A stretch of DNA of 64,000 nt from 62-47 sp051954235 (GTDB taxonomy: Bacteria; Pseudomonadota; Alphaproteobacteria; Rhizobiales; Xanthobacteraceae), in assembly GCA_051954235.1 (NCBI GenBank), contig JBQCHY010000057.1, positions 124,001-188,000 of the forward strand. The letters run 5' to 3'. This document shows positions 27,015 to 36,107 of the stretch, one piece after another (position 1 is the first letter of the stretch; each line of letters begins with the position of its first letter). Under the pieces are notes generated by a model. The model was not told the DNA's origin. It did not search any database and saw nothing but the letters and a program-made list of their open reading frames with translations. The position numbers and the translations under genes were made by a program.

Positions 27015-30000
27015 ATGTCATTCCGCAAGCTGTTGATCGCCAATCGCGGCGAGATCGCCATCCGTATCGCCCGTGCCGCCGGTGAATCCGGTATTGGCAC
27101 CGTCGCCATCTATCCGGCCGACGATGCGTTGTCGCTGCATGTGCGTGCCGCCGATGAGGCGCGTGAAATCCCCGGCCGCGGCGCGCGGGCCTATCTCGAT
27201 ATCGAGGCAGTGGTGGCGGCGGCGAAGGCCGCGGGTTGCGATGCTCTGCATCCGGGTTACGGATTCCTCAGCGAGAACGCCGGGCTGGCGCGGCGCTGCA
27301 AGGAAGAGGGCATCACTTTCGTCGGGCCGTCGCCGGAAGCGCTGGAATTGTTCGGCGACAAGGTCGAAGCCAAGATCCTGGCGAAGCGTTGCGGCGTGCC
27401 GATCATCGAGGGCACCGAAGGCGTGACAACGCTGGACGAGGTCAAGGCATTCTTCGCTTCGCTCGGCAACAACGCGGCGGTGATGATCAAGGCGCTGGCC
27501 GGCGGTGGCGGGCGCGGCATGCGCATTGTCGAGCAGGCGTCGCAACTCGATGACGCCTATGCACGCTGCCAGTCGGAGGCCAAGGCCGCGTTCGGCAGCG
27601 ACGGCGTTTATGTCGAACGTCTGATCCGCAAGGCGCGCCACATCGAAGTGCAGATCATCGGCGACAAGCACGGCGGCATCAGCCACCTGTGGGAGCGCGA
27701 ATGCACCATCCAGCGCCGCAACCAGAAGCTGATCGAGGTGGCGCCGAGTCCTTCTCTAAGCGAGAGCCTGCGCGCGCGCATCGTCGATGCCGCCAAGCAG
27801 CTTGCCGCAGCGGCGCACTACGACAGCCTCGGCACCTTCGAATTTCTGGTGGATGGTGAGACGACCGGCGGCGAGCCGTCGTTCGCTTTCATTGAAGCCA
27901 ATCCGCGTCTTCAGGTCGAGCACACGGTGACCGAGGAGGTGCTCGGCGTCGATCTGGTCCGCTCGCAGATCGCGGTTGCGGCTGGCGCGACGTTGGCCTC
28001 GCTCGGCCTCACGCAAGCAGCGGTGCCTGCGCCGCGCGGCTACGCCATCCAGCTCCGCATCAACATGGAGGTGATGGACGAGAAGGGCGCGACCAAGCCG
28101 ACCGGCGGCACGCTCTCCGTGTTCGATCCGCCGTCCGGTCCCGGCGTGCGCGTCGATACGTTTGGTTACTCCGGCTACAAGACCAGCGCGGCGTTCGACT
28201 CGCTGCTGGCGAAGGTGATCGTCCATGCGCCGGCCGCGCGTTGGCCGGAAGCTGTTGCGAAAGCGGCGCGCGCACTGCGTGAATTCCGCGTCGAGGGCGT
28301 TGCCACCAATGCGCCCTTCATTCAGGCGGTGCTGGCGCATCCGGATTTCCTTGCCAATCGTATCAGCACCAACTTCGTCGATACGCACGTCGCCGAACTG
28401 GTCGGCGCGACGAAGACGCCGGAGCGGCCGCTGTTCTTCGAACAGGTCGCGGGAGCTACGAGTACAGGCGCGGCGAAAGCGACGGGCGGTGCTGCAACTG
28501 CGCCGGAAGGCTCGGTACCGGTCCCTGCGCCGCTTCAAGGCACGATCGTCACCATCAATGTCGCCGAAGGCGATCTGGTGCGGCCCGGCCAGCATATCGT
28601 GGTGATCGAGTCGATGAAGATGGAGCATCTCGTCGCCGCGCCGCAAGGCGGCAGGGTGGTGAAGATCGCGGCCGGTGACGGCGAGACGCTGATGCAGGGC
28701 GATGCGATCCTGTTCATCGAGCCGGCCGATGTTGGCGGTAGCGCGGTCGAGGAGCAACTGGATATCGATCTCGATCACATCCGTCCCGATCTCGCGGAGG
28801 TGATTGCCCGCCACGCCAACACGCGCGACGAGAACCGTCCCGCTTCCGTGGAGCGGCGGCGCAAAACCAACCAGCGCACCGCGCGCGAAAACATCGCGCA
28901 GCTTGTCGATGAAGGCTCGTTCGTCGAATACGGGTCATTGGCGATCGCCGCGCAGCGGCGCCGACGTCCGCTCGACGATCTCATCAAGAACACGCCGGCG
29001 GATGGCCTGATCACCGGCGTCGCGACGGTCAACGCCGACAAGTTCGGTGCCCACGAGGCGCGCTGCATGGTGATCTCCTACGATTACACCGTGCTGGCCG
29101 GCACCCAGGGCCACATGAACCACAAGAAGATCGACCGGATGCTTGGCCTTGCCGAGCAATGGCGGATGCCGCTGGTGTTCTACGGCGAGGGCGGCGGCGG
29201 CCGTCCCGGCGATACGGATCGCCTCGGCATGACCGGCCTCGATGGTCCGTCCTTTGTGCAGTTCGCGAAGCTCTCCGGTCTTGTGCCGGTGGTTGGCGTG
29301 GTGTCGGGCTATTGCTTCGCCGGCAACGCGGCGATGCTGGGCGTTTGCGATGTCATCATCGCGACCAAGAATGCGTCGATCGGCATGGGCGGTCCGGCGA
29401 TGATCGAGGGCGGCGGGCTTGGCGTTTATCATCCGGCTGAAGTCGGGCCGGTATCGTTCCAGTCACCCAACGGTGTGATCGATATTCTTGTCGAGGACGA
29501 GGAAGAAGCCACCGCCGTCGCGCAAAAATATCTGTCGTATTTCCAGGGCGCGGTGACGAGTTGGGAGGCGCCGGACCAGCGGCTGCTGCGTCGGGCGATT
29601 CCAGAAAACCGGCTGCGCGTCTACGACATCCGCAATGTGATCGATCTGCTGGCAGACGAAGGCTCGGTGCTGGAAATCCGCCGCGACTTCGGCGTCGGCA
29701 TGATCACCGCCTTCATTCGCATCGAAGGCAAGCCGTTCGGCCTCATCGCTAACAATCCGAAGCATCTCGGTGGCGCGATCGATGCCGATGCCGGCGACAA
29801 GGCGGCGCGCTTCATGCAACTGTGCGATGCGTTCGATATTCCGCTTATCTCGCTGTGCGACACGCCGGGCTTCATGGTCGGCCCCGAAGCCGAGAAGACC
29901 GCGATCGTGCGTCACGTCGCGCGCATGTTCGTCACCGGCGCCAGCCTCACGGTGCCGCTGTTCGGCATCGTGCTGCGCAAGGGTTACGGGCTCGGCGCGC

Positions 30001-30335
30001 AGTCGATGATCGGCGGCGGCTTCCACGCTTCGTTCTTCACGGTGGCGTGGCCGACCGGCGAATTCGGCGGCATGGGTCTGGAAGGCTATGTGCGGCTCGG
30101 CTTCCGCAAGGAAATGGAAGCCATCGCCGATCCGGTCGAGCGTGAGAAATATTATCAGGATAAGGTCGCGCAGCTTTACGCCAACGGCAAGGCGGTCTCG
30201 ATTGCCTCAGTGCTGGAAATCGACGAAGTCATCGATCCGGCCGAGACGCGGGACTGGATCATGGCTGGCTTACGCTCGGTGCCGACGCCGGAGAAGCGGA
30301 CGCATCGCAAGCGACCGTGCATCGATACCTGGTAA
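27015..30335 (+). CDS. Single-chain long-chain acyl-CoA carboxylase (biotin carboxylase + BCCP + carboxyltransferase)
   Basis: A 1106-residue biotin enzyme with all activities in one chain. Residues 1 to about 455 form biotin carboxylase (KLLIANRGEIAIRIARAA; ATP-grasp ALAGGGGRGMRIV; FIEANPRLQVEHTVTEE). Residues about 500-575 form the biotin carrier with Lys535 in ESMKMEH. From about 600 to the end is a carboxyltransferase with fused N and C halves (GEGGGGRPGDTDR; GFMVGPEAEKT; GFHASFF). This order matches the long-chain acyl-CoA carboxylase (LCC) group characterised from mycobacteria and Rhodopseudomonas palustris, which carboxylates acyl-CoAs at the alpha carbon. ATG 27015 is chosen because the canonical start FRKLLIANRGE follows. 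It ends the transporter/ligase operon. Confidence 0.93.
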   Translation: MSFRKLLIANRGEIAIRIARAAGESGIGTVAIYPADDALSLHVRAADEAREIPGRGARAYLDIEAVVAAAKAAGCDALHPGYGFLSENAGLARRCKEEGITFVGPSPEALELFGDKVEAKILAKRCGVPIIEGTEGVTTLDEVKAFFASLGNNAAVMIKALAGGGGRGMRIVEQASQLDDAYARCQSEAKAAFGSDGVYVERLIRKARHIEVQIIGDKHGGISHLWERECTIQRRNQKLIEVAPSPSLSESLRARIVDAAKQLAAAAHYDSLGTFEFLVDGETTGGEPSFAFIEANPRLQVEHTVTEEVLGVDLVRSQIAVAAGATLASLGLTQAAVPAPRGYAIQLRINMEVMDEKGATKPTGGTLSVFDPPSGPGVRVDTFGYSGYKTSAAFDSLLAKVIVHAPAARWPEAVAKAARALREFRVEGVATNAPFIQAVLAHPDFLANRISTNFVDTHVAELVGATKTPERPLFFEQVAGATSTGAAKATGGAATAPEGSVPVPAPLQGTIVTINVAEGDLVRPGQHIVVIESMKMEHLVAAPQGGRVVKIAAGDGETLMQGDAILFIEPADVGGSAVEEQLDIDLDHIRPDLAEVIARHANTRDENRPASVERRRKTNQRTARENIAQLVDEGSFVEYGSLAIAAQRRRRPLDDLIKNTPADGLITGVATVNADKFGAHEARCMVISYDYTVLAGTQGHMNHKKIDRMLGLAEQWRMPLVFYGEGGGGRPGDTDRLGMTGLDGPSFVQFAKLSGLVPVVGVVSGYCFAGNAAMLGVCDVIIATKNASIGMGGPAMIEGGGLGVYHPAEVGPVSFQSPNGVIDILVEDEEEATAVAQKYLSYFQGAVTSWEAPDQRLLRRAIPENRLRVYDIRNVIDLLADEGSVLEIRRDFGVGMITAFIRIEGKPFGLIANNPKHLGGAIDADAGDKAARFMQLCDAFDIPLISLCDTPGFMVGPEAEKTAIVRHVARMFVTGASLTVPLFGIVLRKGYGLGAQSMIGGGFHASFFTVAWPTGEFGGMGLEGYVRLGFRKEMEAIADPVEREKYYQDKVAQLYANGKAVSIASVLEIDEVIDPAETRDWIMAGLRSVPTPEKRTHRKRPCIDTW

Positions 30336-30349
30336 TCCGAAAATCCTTG

Positions 30350-30384
30350 GGAGCCTTGCACCTCTGAATGAGAGGCGAGGCTCC
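30350..30384. terminator. Stem-loop between convergent genes
   Basis: GGAGCCT (30350-30356) pairs with AGGCTCC (30378-30384), and an inner stem CCTCT/AGAGG (30361-30375) continues after a small internal loop. It sits exactly between the carboxylase stop and the end of the Lrp gene, so it can act as a bidirectional terminator. There is no long T run. Confidence 0.6.
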
Positions 30385-30391
30385 TTCGCCG

Positions 30392-30868
30392 TTATCCGTT
30401 CAGCACAGCCGGCGAAACGCCGCGCGCGATCACGCTGCGCATGGCGAAACTCGAATGCAGCCGCACCACGCCCGGCAGCCGTGACAGGTGCTGGTTGTGA
30501 ATGCGCTCATAGTCTTCCATATCGCGCGCCTGCACCTGCACCAGATAGTCGTCGCTGCCTGACATTAGATAGCAGGATATGACATCGGGGCATTTGCTGA
30601 CCGCCTTCTCGAAGGCGGCGAGGGCGTTCTCGCTCTGGCGATCCAGCGTGATGTTGACGATCACCAACATGCGGTACCCGAGCGCGGCGGCATTGATCTC
30701 GGCCGCGTAGCCACGAATGATGCCGGCTTTCTCCAGGTGTTGCAGACGCCGCGCGCAGGCGGTGGGTGACAGCCCGACGCGCTCCGACAGCACGACCTGA
30801 CTGATACGGGCATCACGCACCAGCTCACGAACAATTTTACGGTCGATCGCGTCTAGCTCGACTGTCAT
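30392..30868 (-). CDS. Lrp/AsnC-family transcriptional regulator
   Basis: A 158-residue regulator. The N-terminal helix-turn-helix (DRKIVRELVRDARIS, then LSERVGLSPTACARRLQHLE) spans residues 9-50. An AsnC/RAM ligand-binding ferredoxin-like domain follows (GYRMLVIVNITLD; CYLMSGSDDYLVQVQARD; GVVRLHSSFAM). It is divergent from dadA with about 208 bp between them. Lrp-type proteins next to dadA typically activate it in response to alanine or a similar amino acid, so that is the likely role. Confidence 0.93.
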   Translation of the reverse strand: MTVELDAIDRKIVRELVRDARISQVVLSERVGLSPTACARRLQHLEKAGIIRGYAAEINAAALGYRMLVIVNITLDRQSENALAAFEKAVSKCPDVISCYLMSGSDDYLVQVQARDMEDYERIHNQHLSRLPGVVRLHSSFAMRSVIARGVSPAVLNG

Positions 30869-31076
30869 CGCTACTTCCGATTCTGGCGCAGATAGCTATT
30901 TTATTGGTGAAAATCTCTAACTTTTACTGATTTATTGTCATAATTCAGCGTTCACACTGATCTGTAAAGGCCCATTTGACAGGAACCGCCGTCGTTTTGC
31001 TGGCAATCTCACGCGTGAGAGGATTGCTGCGAAGCGTCGCTGTGACGAAGATCGCAACGAAGGCTGGGATTTCGTC

Positions 31077-32330
31077 ATGAAGGTTCTCGTTCTCGGCGCC
31101 GGCGTGATCGGTGTCACCACATCCTATTATCTGTCGAAGCTGGGTTTCGAGGTGACGGTGATCGATCGCCAGCCCGGTCCCGGCCTTGAGACTAGCTTCG
31201 CCAATGCCGGTGAAGTGTCGCCGGGCTATGCGTCGCCATGGGCCGGCCCCGGCGTGCCGCTGAAAGCCATCCGCTGGATTTTGGATAGCCACGGACCGCT
31301 GGTGGTGCGTCCGCAACTCGATCCGGCGATGTGGCGCTGGATGTTTCAGATGCTGCGTAACTGCACGGCCGCGCGTTACGCGGTGAACAAGGCGCGCATG
31401 GTCGGCATCGCCGAATACAGCCGCGATTGCTTGCGTGCGTTGCGAGGCGAGACCGGTATCGGCTATGACGAGCGCAGTCAGGGTACGCTCCAGCTTTTCC
31501 GCAAGCAGGCGCAGCTTGACGCAATCGGCGGCGACATCGAGGTGCTCAAGCAATACAACGTGCCTTACGAGGTGCTCGATCGCGATGGTTGCATCCGTGT
31601 CGAGCCGGCGCTGGCCGCGGTGCGCGAGCGCTTCGTCGGCGGCCTGCGGCTGCCCGACGACGAAACCGGCGATTGCCATTTGTTCACGCAGCGACTCGAA
31701 CGGATCGCCACTGAGCGCGGGGTGACGTTCGTTTACGGCACGACGATCCAATCGGTGGACGTGAGCGGCGGTCGCGTCGCCCAGGTCTCGACCGATCGTG
31801 GTGCGTTTACCGCTGATGTTTATGTGATGGCGCTCGGCAGTTTTTCGCCGCTGCTGCTGCGGCCGCTCGGCATCGACATCCCGGTCTATCCGGTCAAGGG
31901 CTACTCCCTCACGGTCCCGATCACGGACAAGAACGCTGCGCCGGAATCCACCATCATGGACGAGACCTACAAGGTTGCCATCACCCGGCTCGGGGATCGG
32001 ATTCGTGTCGGTGGTACAGCAGAGGTGGGTGACTATCGGGTTCGGCTGCGGCCGAGCCGGCGCGCGCCGCTCGATCGCTCGCTGACGGATCTATTTCCGC
32101 GCGGCGGTGATCTGTCGCGCGCAACGTTCTGGAGCGGACTACGGCCGATGACGCCGGACGGGCCGCCGATCATCGGACCGACGCGTTTCGGCAATCTTCA
32201 TCTCAATACGGGCCACGGCACATTGGGATGGACCATGGCCTGCGGCGCGGCGCGCGTCGTCGCCGACCAGATCGCCGGTGTGACGCCGGAGATACCCGCC
32301 GTCGAGCTGTCGGCCGCGCGATACGCCTAA
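31077..32330 (+). CDS. dadA: D-amino acid dehydrogenase small subunit
   Basis: A 417-residue FAD-dependent oxidoreductase that oxidatively deaminates D-amino acids (chiefly D-alanine) and passes electrons to the respiratory chain. The start VLGAGVIGVTTSYYLSK carries the dinucleotide motif GxGxxG. DadA features are the ETSFANAGEVSPGYASPWA block near residues 39-57, YPVKGYSLTVP near 273-283, and the C-terminal SGLRPMTPDGPPIIG then HLNTGHGTLGWTMACG. There is no alr/dadX racemase gene beside it. The Lrp regulator upstream on the other strand fits amino-acid-responsive control. Confidence 0.95.
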   Translation: MKVLVLGAGVIGVTTSYYLSKLGFEVTVIDRQPGPGLETSFANAGEVSPGYASPWAGPGVPLKAIRWILDSHGPLVVRPQLDPAMWRWMFQMLRNCTAARYAVNKARMVGIAEYSRDCLRALRGETGIGYDERSQGTLQLFRKQAQLDAIGGDIEVLKQYNVPYEVLDRDGCIRVEPALAAVRERFVGGLRLPDDETGDCHLFTQRLERIATERGVTFVYGTTIQSVDVSGGRVAQVSTDRGAFTADVYVMALGSFSPLLLRPLGIDIPVYPVKGYSLTVPITDKNAAPESTIMDETYKVAITRLGDRIRVGGTAEVGDYRVRLRPSRRAPLDRSLTDLFPRGGDLSRATFWSGLRPMTPDGPPIIGPTRFGNLHLNTGHGTLGWTMACGAARVVADQIAGVTPEIPAVELSAARYA

Positions 32331-32486
32331 CGGCCTGCGCCGCCCCAGCTTCCCACCGACGCCGCCCGATGACAGGCGGCCATGCATGGATGACGTTGAT
32401 CCCCGGCTTGACCACGCTTATGACAGATGGAGCGTCGCGGATGCAGCGGCGAACTCGCATCGGCCAATGGCGATTGGAAATTGAGG

Positions 32487-33572
32487 ATGGCGGATCAGCA
32501 ATCTGACGAGACGGGCGCGCTTTTGAATGAAAGCGCCGGTCGGCTGTTTGGGTCGTTTGACGAGAAGGAAATTCGCGCGGTCGAGCAGGGCGAATGGCCG
32601 GGTGCCGTGTGGGCGAAGGTGCAGGACGCGGGCTTCCCGCTGGCGCTGGTGAGCGAGGCTTCGGGCGGTTTCGGCATCGCGTCGGCGGAGGCGATTTCAC
32701 TCCTGCGCATCGCCGGCTATCACGCCGCGCCGGTGCCGCTGGCGGAGACCATGCTCGCCAATCGCCTGTTGAGCGAAGCAGGCTTCGATGTCGCCGAAGG
32801 AGCGGCAACCGTCCTCGTCGCGGAGAGCGGCGCGTTCGTGCTCACAAAGCAGGGCGGCAACTGGCAGATCAGCGGCCGCGCGGCCGGCGTGCCGTGGGCG
32901 CGCCATGCCGAGACGATCGTGCTGTTGGTCGAGCACGAGAGCAAACCCTTCGTGGTGCGGTTGAAGCGCGGTGTCGCGAGCATCGCGCCAGCAATGTCAT
33001 TCGCAAATCTTCCTGCGGATGATGTCTCTGTCGATGCAGAGATTGCGGACTCTGACGTGCGCCCAGTGCCGGCAAGCTGGACGCCTCAAACGCTCAAGGC
33101 GGCGTTCGCGGCGCTGCTCGTGTCCGAGATGGCGGGTGCGCTGGCGCGGGTCATGGAGATCACTGTCGGCTATGCCAACGAGCGCGTGCAGTTCGGCAAG
33201 CCGATCGGTAAGCAGCAGGCGATCCAGCAACAACTTGCCGTGCTGGCCGGGCAGGCCGCGGCGGCCGGCGGGGCGGCGGATGTCGCCAGCGCGGCGTTCG
33301 ATAGTCTCGATGTCATCGCGATCGCGGCGGCCAAGGTGCGCGCCGGCGAGGCCGCCAGTATCGCCGCGCCGATCGCGCATCAGGTGCACGGCGCCATCGG
33401 CTTCACCGAGGAACACCGCTTGCACTTCTTTACGCGGCGGCTGTGGGGCTGGCGCGACGAGTGCGGCTCGGAGCGCTACTGGAGCAAGGTGGTGGGACAA
33501 GAAGCGATTGCGGCCGGCGCCGATGGGCTGTGGCCGTTCGTCGTGGCAGTAGGTGCAGGTCAAGGGGCATGA
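32487..33572 (+). CDS. Acyl-CoA dehydrogenase, first subunit of a pair
   Basis: A 361-residue acyl-CoA dehydrogenase-fold protein from ATG 32487 (the frame is open 60 bp further upstream, but ATG 32487 gives a typical N-terminus). The family features are weak in the middle FAD/substrate region, while the C-terminal helical domain is good: ERVQFGKPIGKQQAIQQQLA and QVHGAIGFTEEHRLHFFTRR. It overlaps the next dehydrogenase by ATGA at 33569-33572. Overlapping, unequal acyl-CoA dehydrogenase pairs often form alpha2beta2 enzymes acting on bulky acyl-CoAs such as steroid side-chain intermediates. Confidence 0.87.
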   Translation: MADQQSDETGALLNESAGRLFGSFDEKEIRAVEQGEWPGAVWAKVQDAGFPLALVSEASGGFGIASAEAISLLRIAGYHAAPVPLAETMLANRLLSEAGFDVAEGAATVLVAESGAFVLTKQGGNWQISGRAAGVPWARHAETIVLLVEHESKPFVVRLKRGVASIAPAMSFANLPADDVSVDAEIADSDVRPVPASWTPQTLKAAFAALLVSEMAGALARVMEITVGYANERVQFGKPIGKQQAIQQQLAVLAGQAAAAGGAADVASAAFDSLDVIAIAAAKVRAGEAASIAAPIAHQVHGAIGFTEEHRLHFFTRRLWGWRDECGSERYWSKVVGQEAIAAGADGLWPFVVAVGAGQGA

Positions 33573-34720
33573 TGTCGTTCTTCACCTTTCCCAATCCGCC
33601 GGTGATGCCGGAAGCCGAGAAACTGCGCGGCGAAGTACGTGCATTCCTCGCCGAGGAACTGAAGACGATTCCGCCACATGTGCGCGCGGCCTCGTGGAGC
33701 GGCTTCGATGCCGATTTCTCCCGCAAGATGGGCCAGCGCGGCTGGATCGGCATGACCTGGCCGAAGCAATATGGCGGCCACGAACGCACCAGCCTGGAGC
33801 GCTACGTCGTGCTCGAGGAGATGCTGGCGGCCGGCGCGCCGGTGGCCGCGCATTGGATCGCGGATCGCCAGAGCGGCCCATTGCTGTTGCGGTTCGGCAC
33901 GGAAGAGCAGCGCAAGACCGTGCTGCCGAAGATCGCGGCCGGCGAGTTGTTCTGCTGCATCGGCATGAGCGAACCGGATTCCGGCTCCGACCTCGCCGCC
34001 GTGCGCACACGCGCCGAGCCGGTCGAGGGTGGCTTCCGCGTCAACGGCACCAAGCTGTGGACCACGTTCGGCCATCGCGCGCACTACATGCTGCTGTTCT
34101 GCCGCACCAGCGGCAACCCGAGCGATCGCCATGGCGGCACCAGCCAGTTGTTGGTCGACCTCAAGACGCCGGGCATCACCATTCGCCCGATCACGGACCT
34201 CACCGGCGCAAAGCACTTCAACGAAGTGGCGTTCGAGGACGTATTCGTGCCGTCCTCGGCGCTGATCGGCGAGATGGGCAATGGCTGGCATCAGGTGACC
34301 AGCGAACTGGCCTATGAGCGGTCCGGGCCGGAGCGTTTCCTGTCGTCGTTCGTGCTATTCGCGGAGCTTGTCCGCGTGCTGCGCGACCATCCGTCGGAAC
34401 AGGCGACCGTTGCGGTCGGCCGGCTGGCATCGCACTTCGTGGTGCTGCGGCAGCTCTCGCGCGGCGTGGCGTGGCTGTTGCAGAACGGCCAGAACCCGGC
34501 GCTGGAAGCCGCGGTCGTGAAGGACCTCGGCGCGCTGGTGGAGCAGGAGATTCCGGACATCGTCCGCTCGCTGGTCGAGATCGAGCCCGGCTCCGAACGC
34601 ACCGCCGAACTGGCCCGCACGCTGCACTATACCGTGCTGGCCGCGCCCTCCTTCTCGCTGCGCGGCGGCACCCGCGAAATCCTGCGCGGCATCATCGCTA
34701 GAGGACTCGGATTGCGATGA
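33569..34720 (+). CDS. Acyl-CoA dehydrogenase, second subunit of a pair
   Basis: A 383-residue acyl-CoA dehydrogenase. ATG 33569 lies behind CAAGGGG and overlaps the first subunit by four bases. The central FAD-binding sheet is well kept: FCCIGMSEPDSGSDLA-type motif near residues 127-142 (here written ELFCCIGMSEPDSG), VNGTKLWTTFGHRAHYML, and the C-terminal SLRGGTREILRGIIARGLGL. Together with the preceding partner, which has a weaker FAD site, it would oxidise an acyl-CoA at the alpha-beta bond. The substrate is not known. Confidence 0.92.
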   Translation: MMSFFTFPNPPVMPEAEKLRGEVRAFLAEELKTIPPHVRAASWSGFDADFSRKMGQRGWIGMTWPKQYGGHERTSLERYVVLEEMLAAGAPVAAHWIADRQSGPLLLRFGTEEQRKTVLPKIAAGELFCCIGMSEPDSGSDLAAVRTRAEPVEGGFRVNGTKLWTTFGHRAHYMLLFCRTSGNPSDRHGGTSQLLVDLKTPGITIRPITDLTGAKHFNEVAFEDVFVPSSALIGEMGNGWHQVTSELAYERSGPERFLSSFVLFAELVRVLRDHPSEQATVAVGRLASHFVVLRQLSRGVAWLLQNGQNPALEAAVVKDLGALVEQEIPDIVRSLVEIEPGSERTAELARTLHYTVLAAPSFSLRGGTREILRGIIARGLGLR

Positions 34721-34757
34721 GGGCGCGCGTCTAGTTCCAACGGCCCCTCCCGGCGCG

Positions 34758-34771
34758 ACACCGATCGGTGT
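34758..34771. promoter_or_regulatory. Perfect 14-bp palindrome before the LysR gene
   Basis: ACACCGATCGGTGT is fully self-complementary and lies 40 bp upstream of ATG 34811. The position suits an operator for autoregulation of the LysR gene, but only the palindrome itself supports this. Confidence 0.35.
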
Positions 34772-34810
34772 AGCCTGATCGGCAACACTGGCGGAGAAGC
34801 GCAGGACCGG

Positions 34811-35872
34811 ATGAGACACGAGGAACGACGCCCGACCGCCGCGATCGACGAGATCATGGTGCCGATCGATCTGAGTTCGGCCGCGACCAAGTCGCGTCGC
34901 TCCGAGATCACGCTGCATCAGCTTCGTGTCTTCTGGACCGTGGCGCATGCCGAGACCCTGACCAAGGCCGCCAAACAACTCGGCCTTGCGCAGCCCTCAC
35001 TGTCGCAGCAATTGTCGAAACTTGAATCGATTTCCGGCGCGCGGCTGTTTGATCGCCGCTCCAATCAACTGAAGCTGACCGAAGCGGGCACGCGGCTGAT
35101 GCCGAAGGTCGAGGCTGTGCTGCGCAGCATGGGCGAATTCGAGGATAGCCTGAATGAGCAAGCCGGCGGCGCGCGCGCCACCATCCGCCTTGCCGGCGTC
35201 AACTCGATCCTGGGCGTGATCCTGCCAGCTGCGATGCAGCGATTCCACGCGACCTTTCCCGATGTCGATTTCGATATCCACGAGCAGGCGCCTGCCGATG
35301 TGCTCGAACTTCTCAACACCAGGCGAGTCAACATCGGGCTTGTGGCCGCCAACTCCATCACGCAGGCGAGCGACGGTTTCCTGCGCATCCCCATTGTCGA
35401 CGATCCTTACGTCCTCGTGGTGCCCGAACGCCTCGATCTGTCGAAGTCGAAGCCACCGAACCGCGACTTGCGCGCGGGGGATCGTGCCATTCTCAATCAG
35501 GTGATCCAGTTCGTGTTCGGCAGTCCCCATGCCAAGCAGACCGCGAATTGGTTCGGCGAAATGCTGCCGGATCATCGCGTCATCGCCCGCTGCCGCAGCT
35601 TCGAAGTCGCGATCCGGCTGGTGCGGGCGGAACTCGGGGTTTGCCTCGCGCCCGCCTTGTCGGCCGTCGTCGGAGCCGGGCCGCTGGATGGCGTAAAACT
35701 CTATCGGGTCGCGATGCCGCCCCGGCAGATCGTGGCGCTGCTGCCGTCGCAATACCGGCGGCTTGAGCCTTATGCGGCGTTTCTGGATGCGCTGAAGCAG
35801 GCCGGGGAAGGTTTCAAGATGCCGCCGTTGCTCGACACGCCGCCGTTCCTGCGCAGTGCCGATAAGGCTTAA
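34811..35872 (+). CDS. LysR-family transcriptional regulator next to pqqA
   Basis: A 353-residue LysR regulator. An unusual N-terminal extension of about 33 residues precedes the helix-turn-helix (LHQLRVFWTVAHAETLTKAA, then KQLGLAQPSLSQQLSKLE). ATG 34856 would shorten it by 15 residues. The C-terminal effector domain spans residues about 120-330 (VRLAGVNSILGVILPA-like start; LLNTRRVNIGLVA). It is followed 115 bp later by pqqA on the same strand, with a palindrome in between, so control of PQQ synthesis is a reasonable inference. Other targets are possible. Confidence 0.9.
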   Translation: MRHEERRPTAAIDEIMVPIDLSSAATKSRRSEITLHQLRVFWTVAHAETLTKAAKQLGLAQPSLSQQLSKLESISGARLFDRRSNQLKLTEAGTRLMPKVEAVLRSMGEFEDSLNEQAGGARATIRLAGVNSILGVILPAAMQRFHATFPDVDFDIHEQAPADVLELLNTRRVNIGLVAANSITQASDGFLRIPIVDDPYVLVVPERLDLSKSKPPNRDLRAGDRAILNQVIQFVFGSPHAKQTANWFGEMLPDHRVIARCRSFEVAIRLVRAELGVCLAPALSAVVGAGPLDGVKLYRVAMPPRQIVALLPSQYRRLEPYAAFLDALKQAGEGFKMPPLLDTPPFLRSADKA

Positions 35873-35906
35873 TGCGAGGAATTGCTGCGTTGCGAGATAG
35901 GCATTT

Positions 35907-35923
35907 CCTATTCGTCGAATAGG
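35907..35923. promoter_or_regulatory. Palindrome upstream of pqqA
   Basis: CCTATTCG and CGAATAGG form a perfect 8-bp inverted repeat around a single T. It lies 63 bp before the pqqA ATG and contains a T-N11-A core of the type LysR regulators bind. It may be the operator for the adjacent LysR protein, or a promoter-proximal hairpin. Confidence 0.45.
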
Positions 35924-35986
35924 TGGCGAACTTCCCGGTGACAGATAGATTTATGTCGTGGCAATCGCGCCACCTAGGAGACGGAA

Positions 35987-36067
35987 ATGGCCTGGAAAGC
36001 ACCGAAGATCGTTGAAGTGTCGGTTGGCATGGAAATCAACATGTACGCCTGCGCGGCCCGCAAGTAA
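35987..36067 (+). CDS. pqqA: PQQ precursor peptide PqqA
   Basis: A 26-residue peptide (ATG 35987, TAA 36065-36067) that supplies the Glu and Tyr from which pyrroloquinoline quinone is built. The conserved pair is Glu16 and Tyr20 in the motif MEINMYACA. A GGAG ribosome site lies 8 bp upstream. It is followed by pqqB after 40 bp. The N-terminal MAWKAPKIVEVSVG part is the leader recognised by PqqD and PqqE. Confidence 0.96.
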   Translation: MAWKAPKIVEVSVGMEINMYACAARK

Positions 36068-36107
36068 GCAGCTTCGCGACGACCTGTCCGGGTCCAGGGG
36101 CGAGGCC

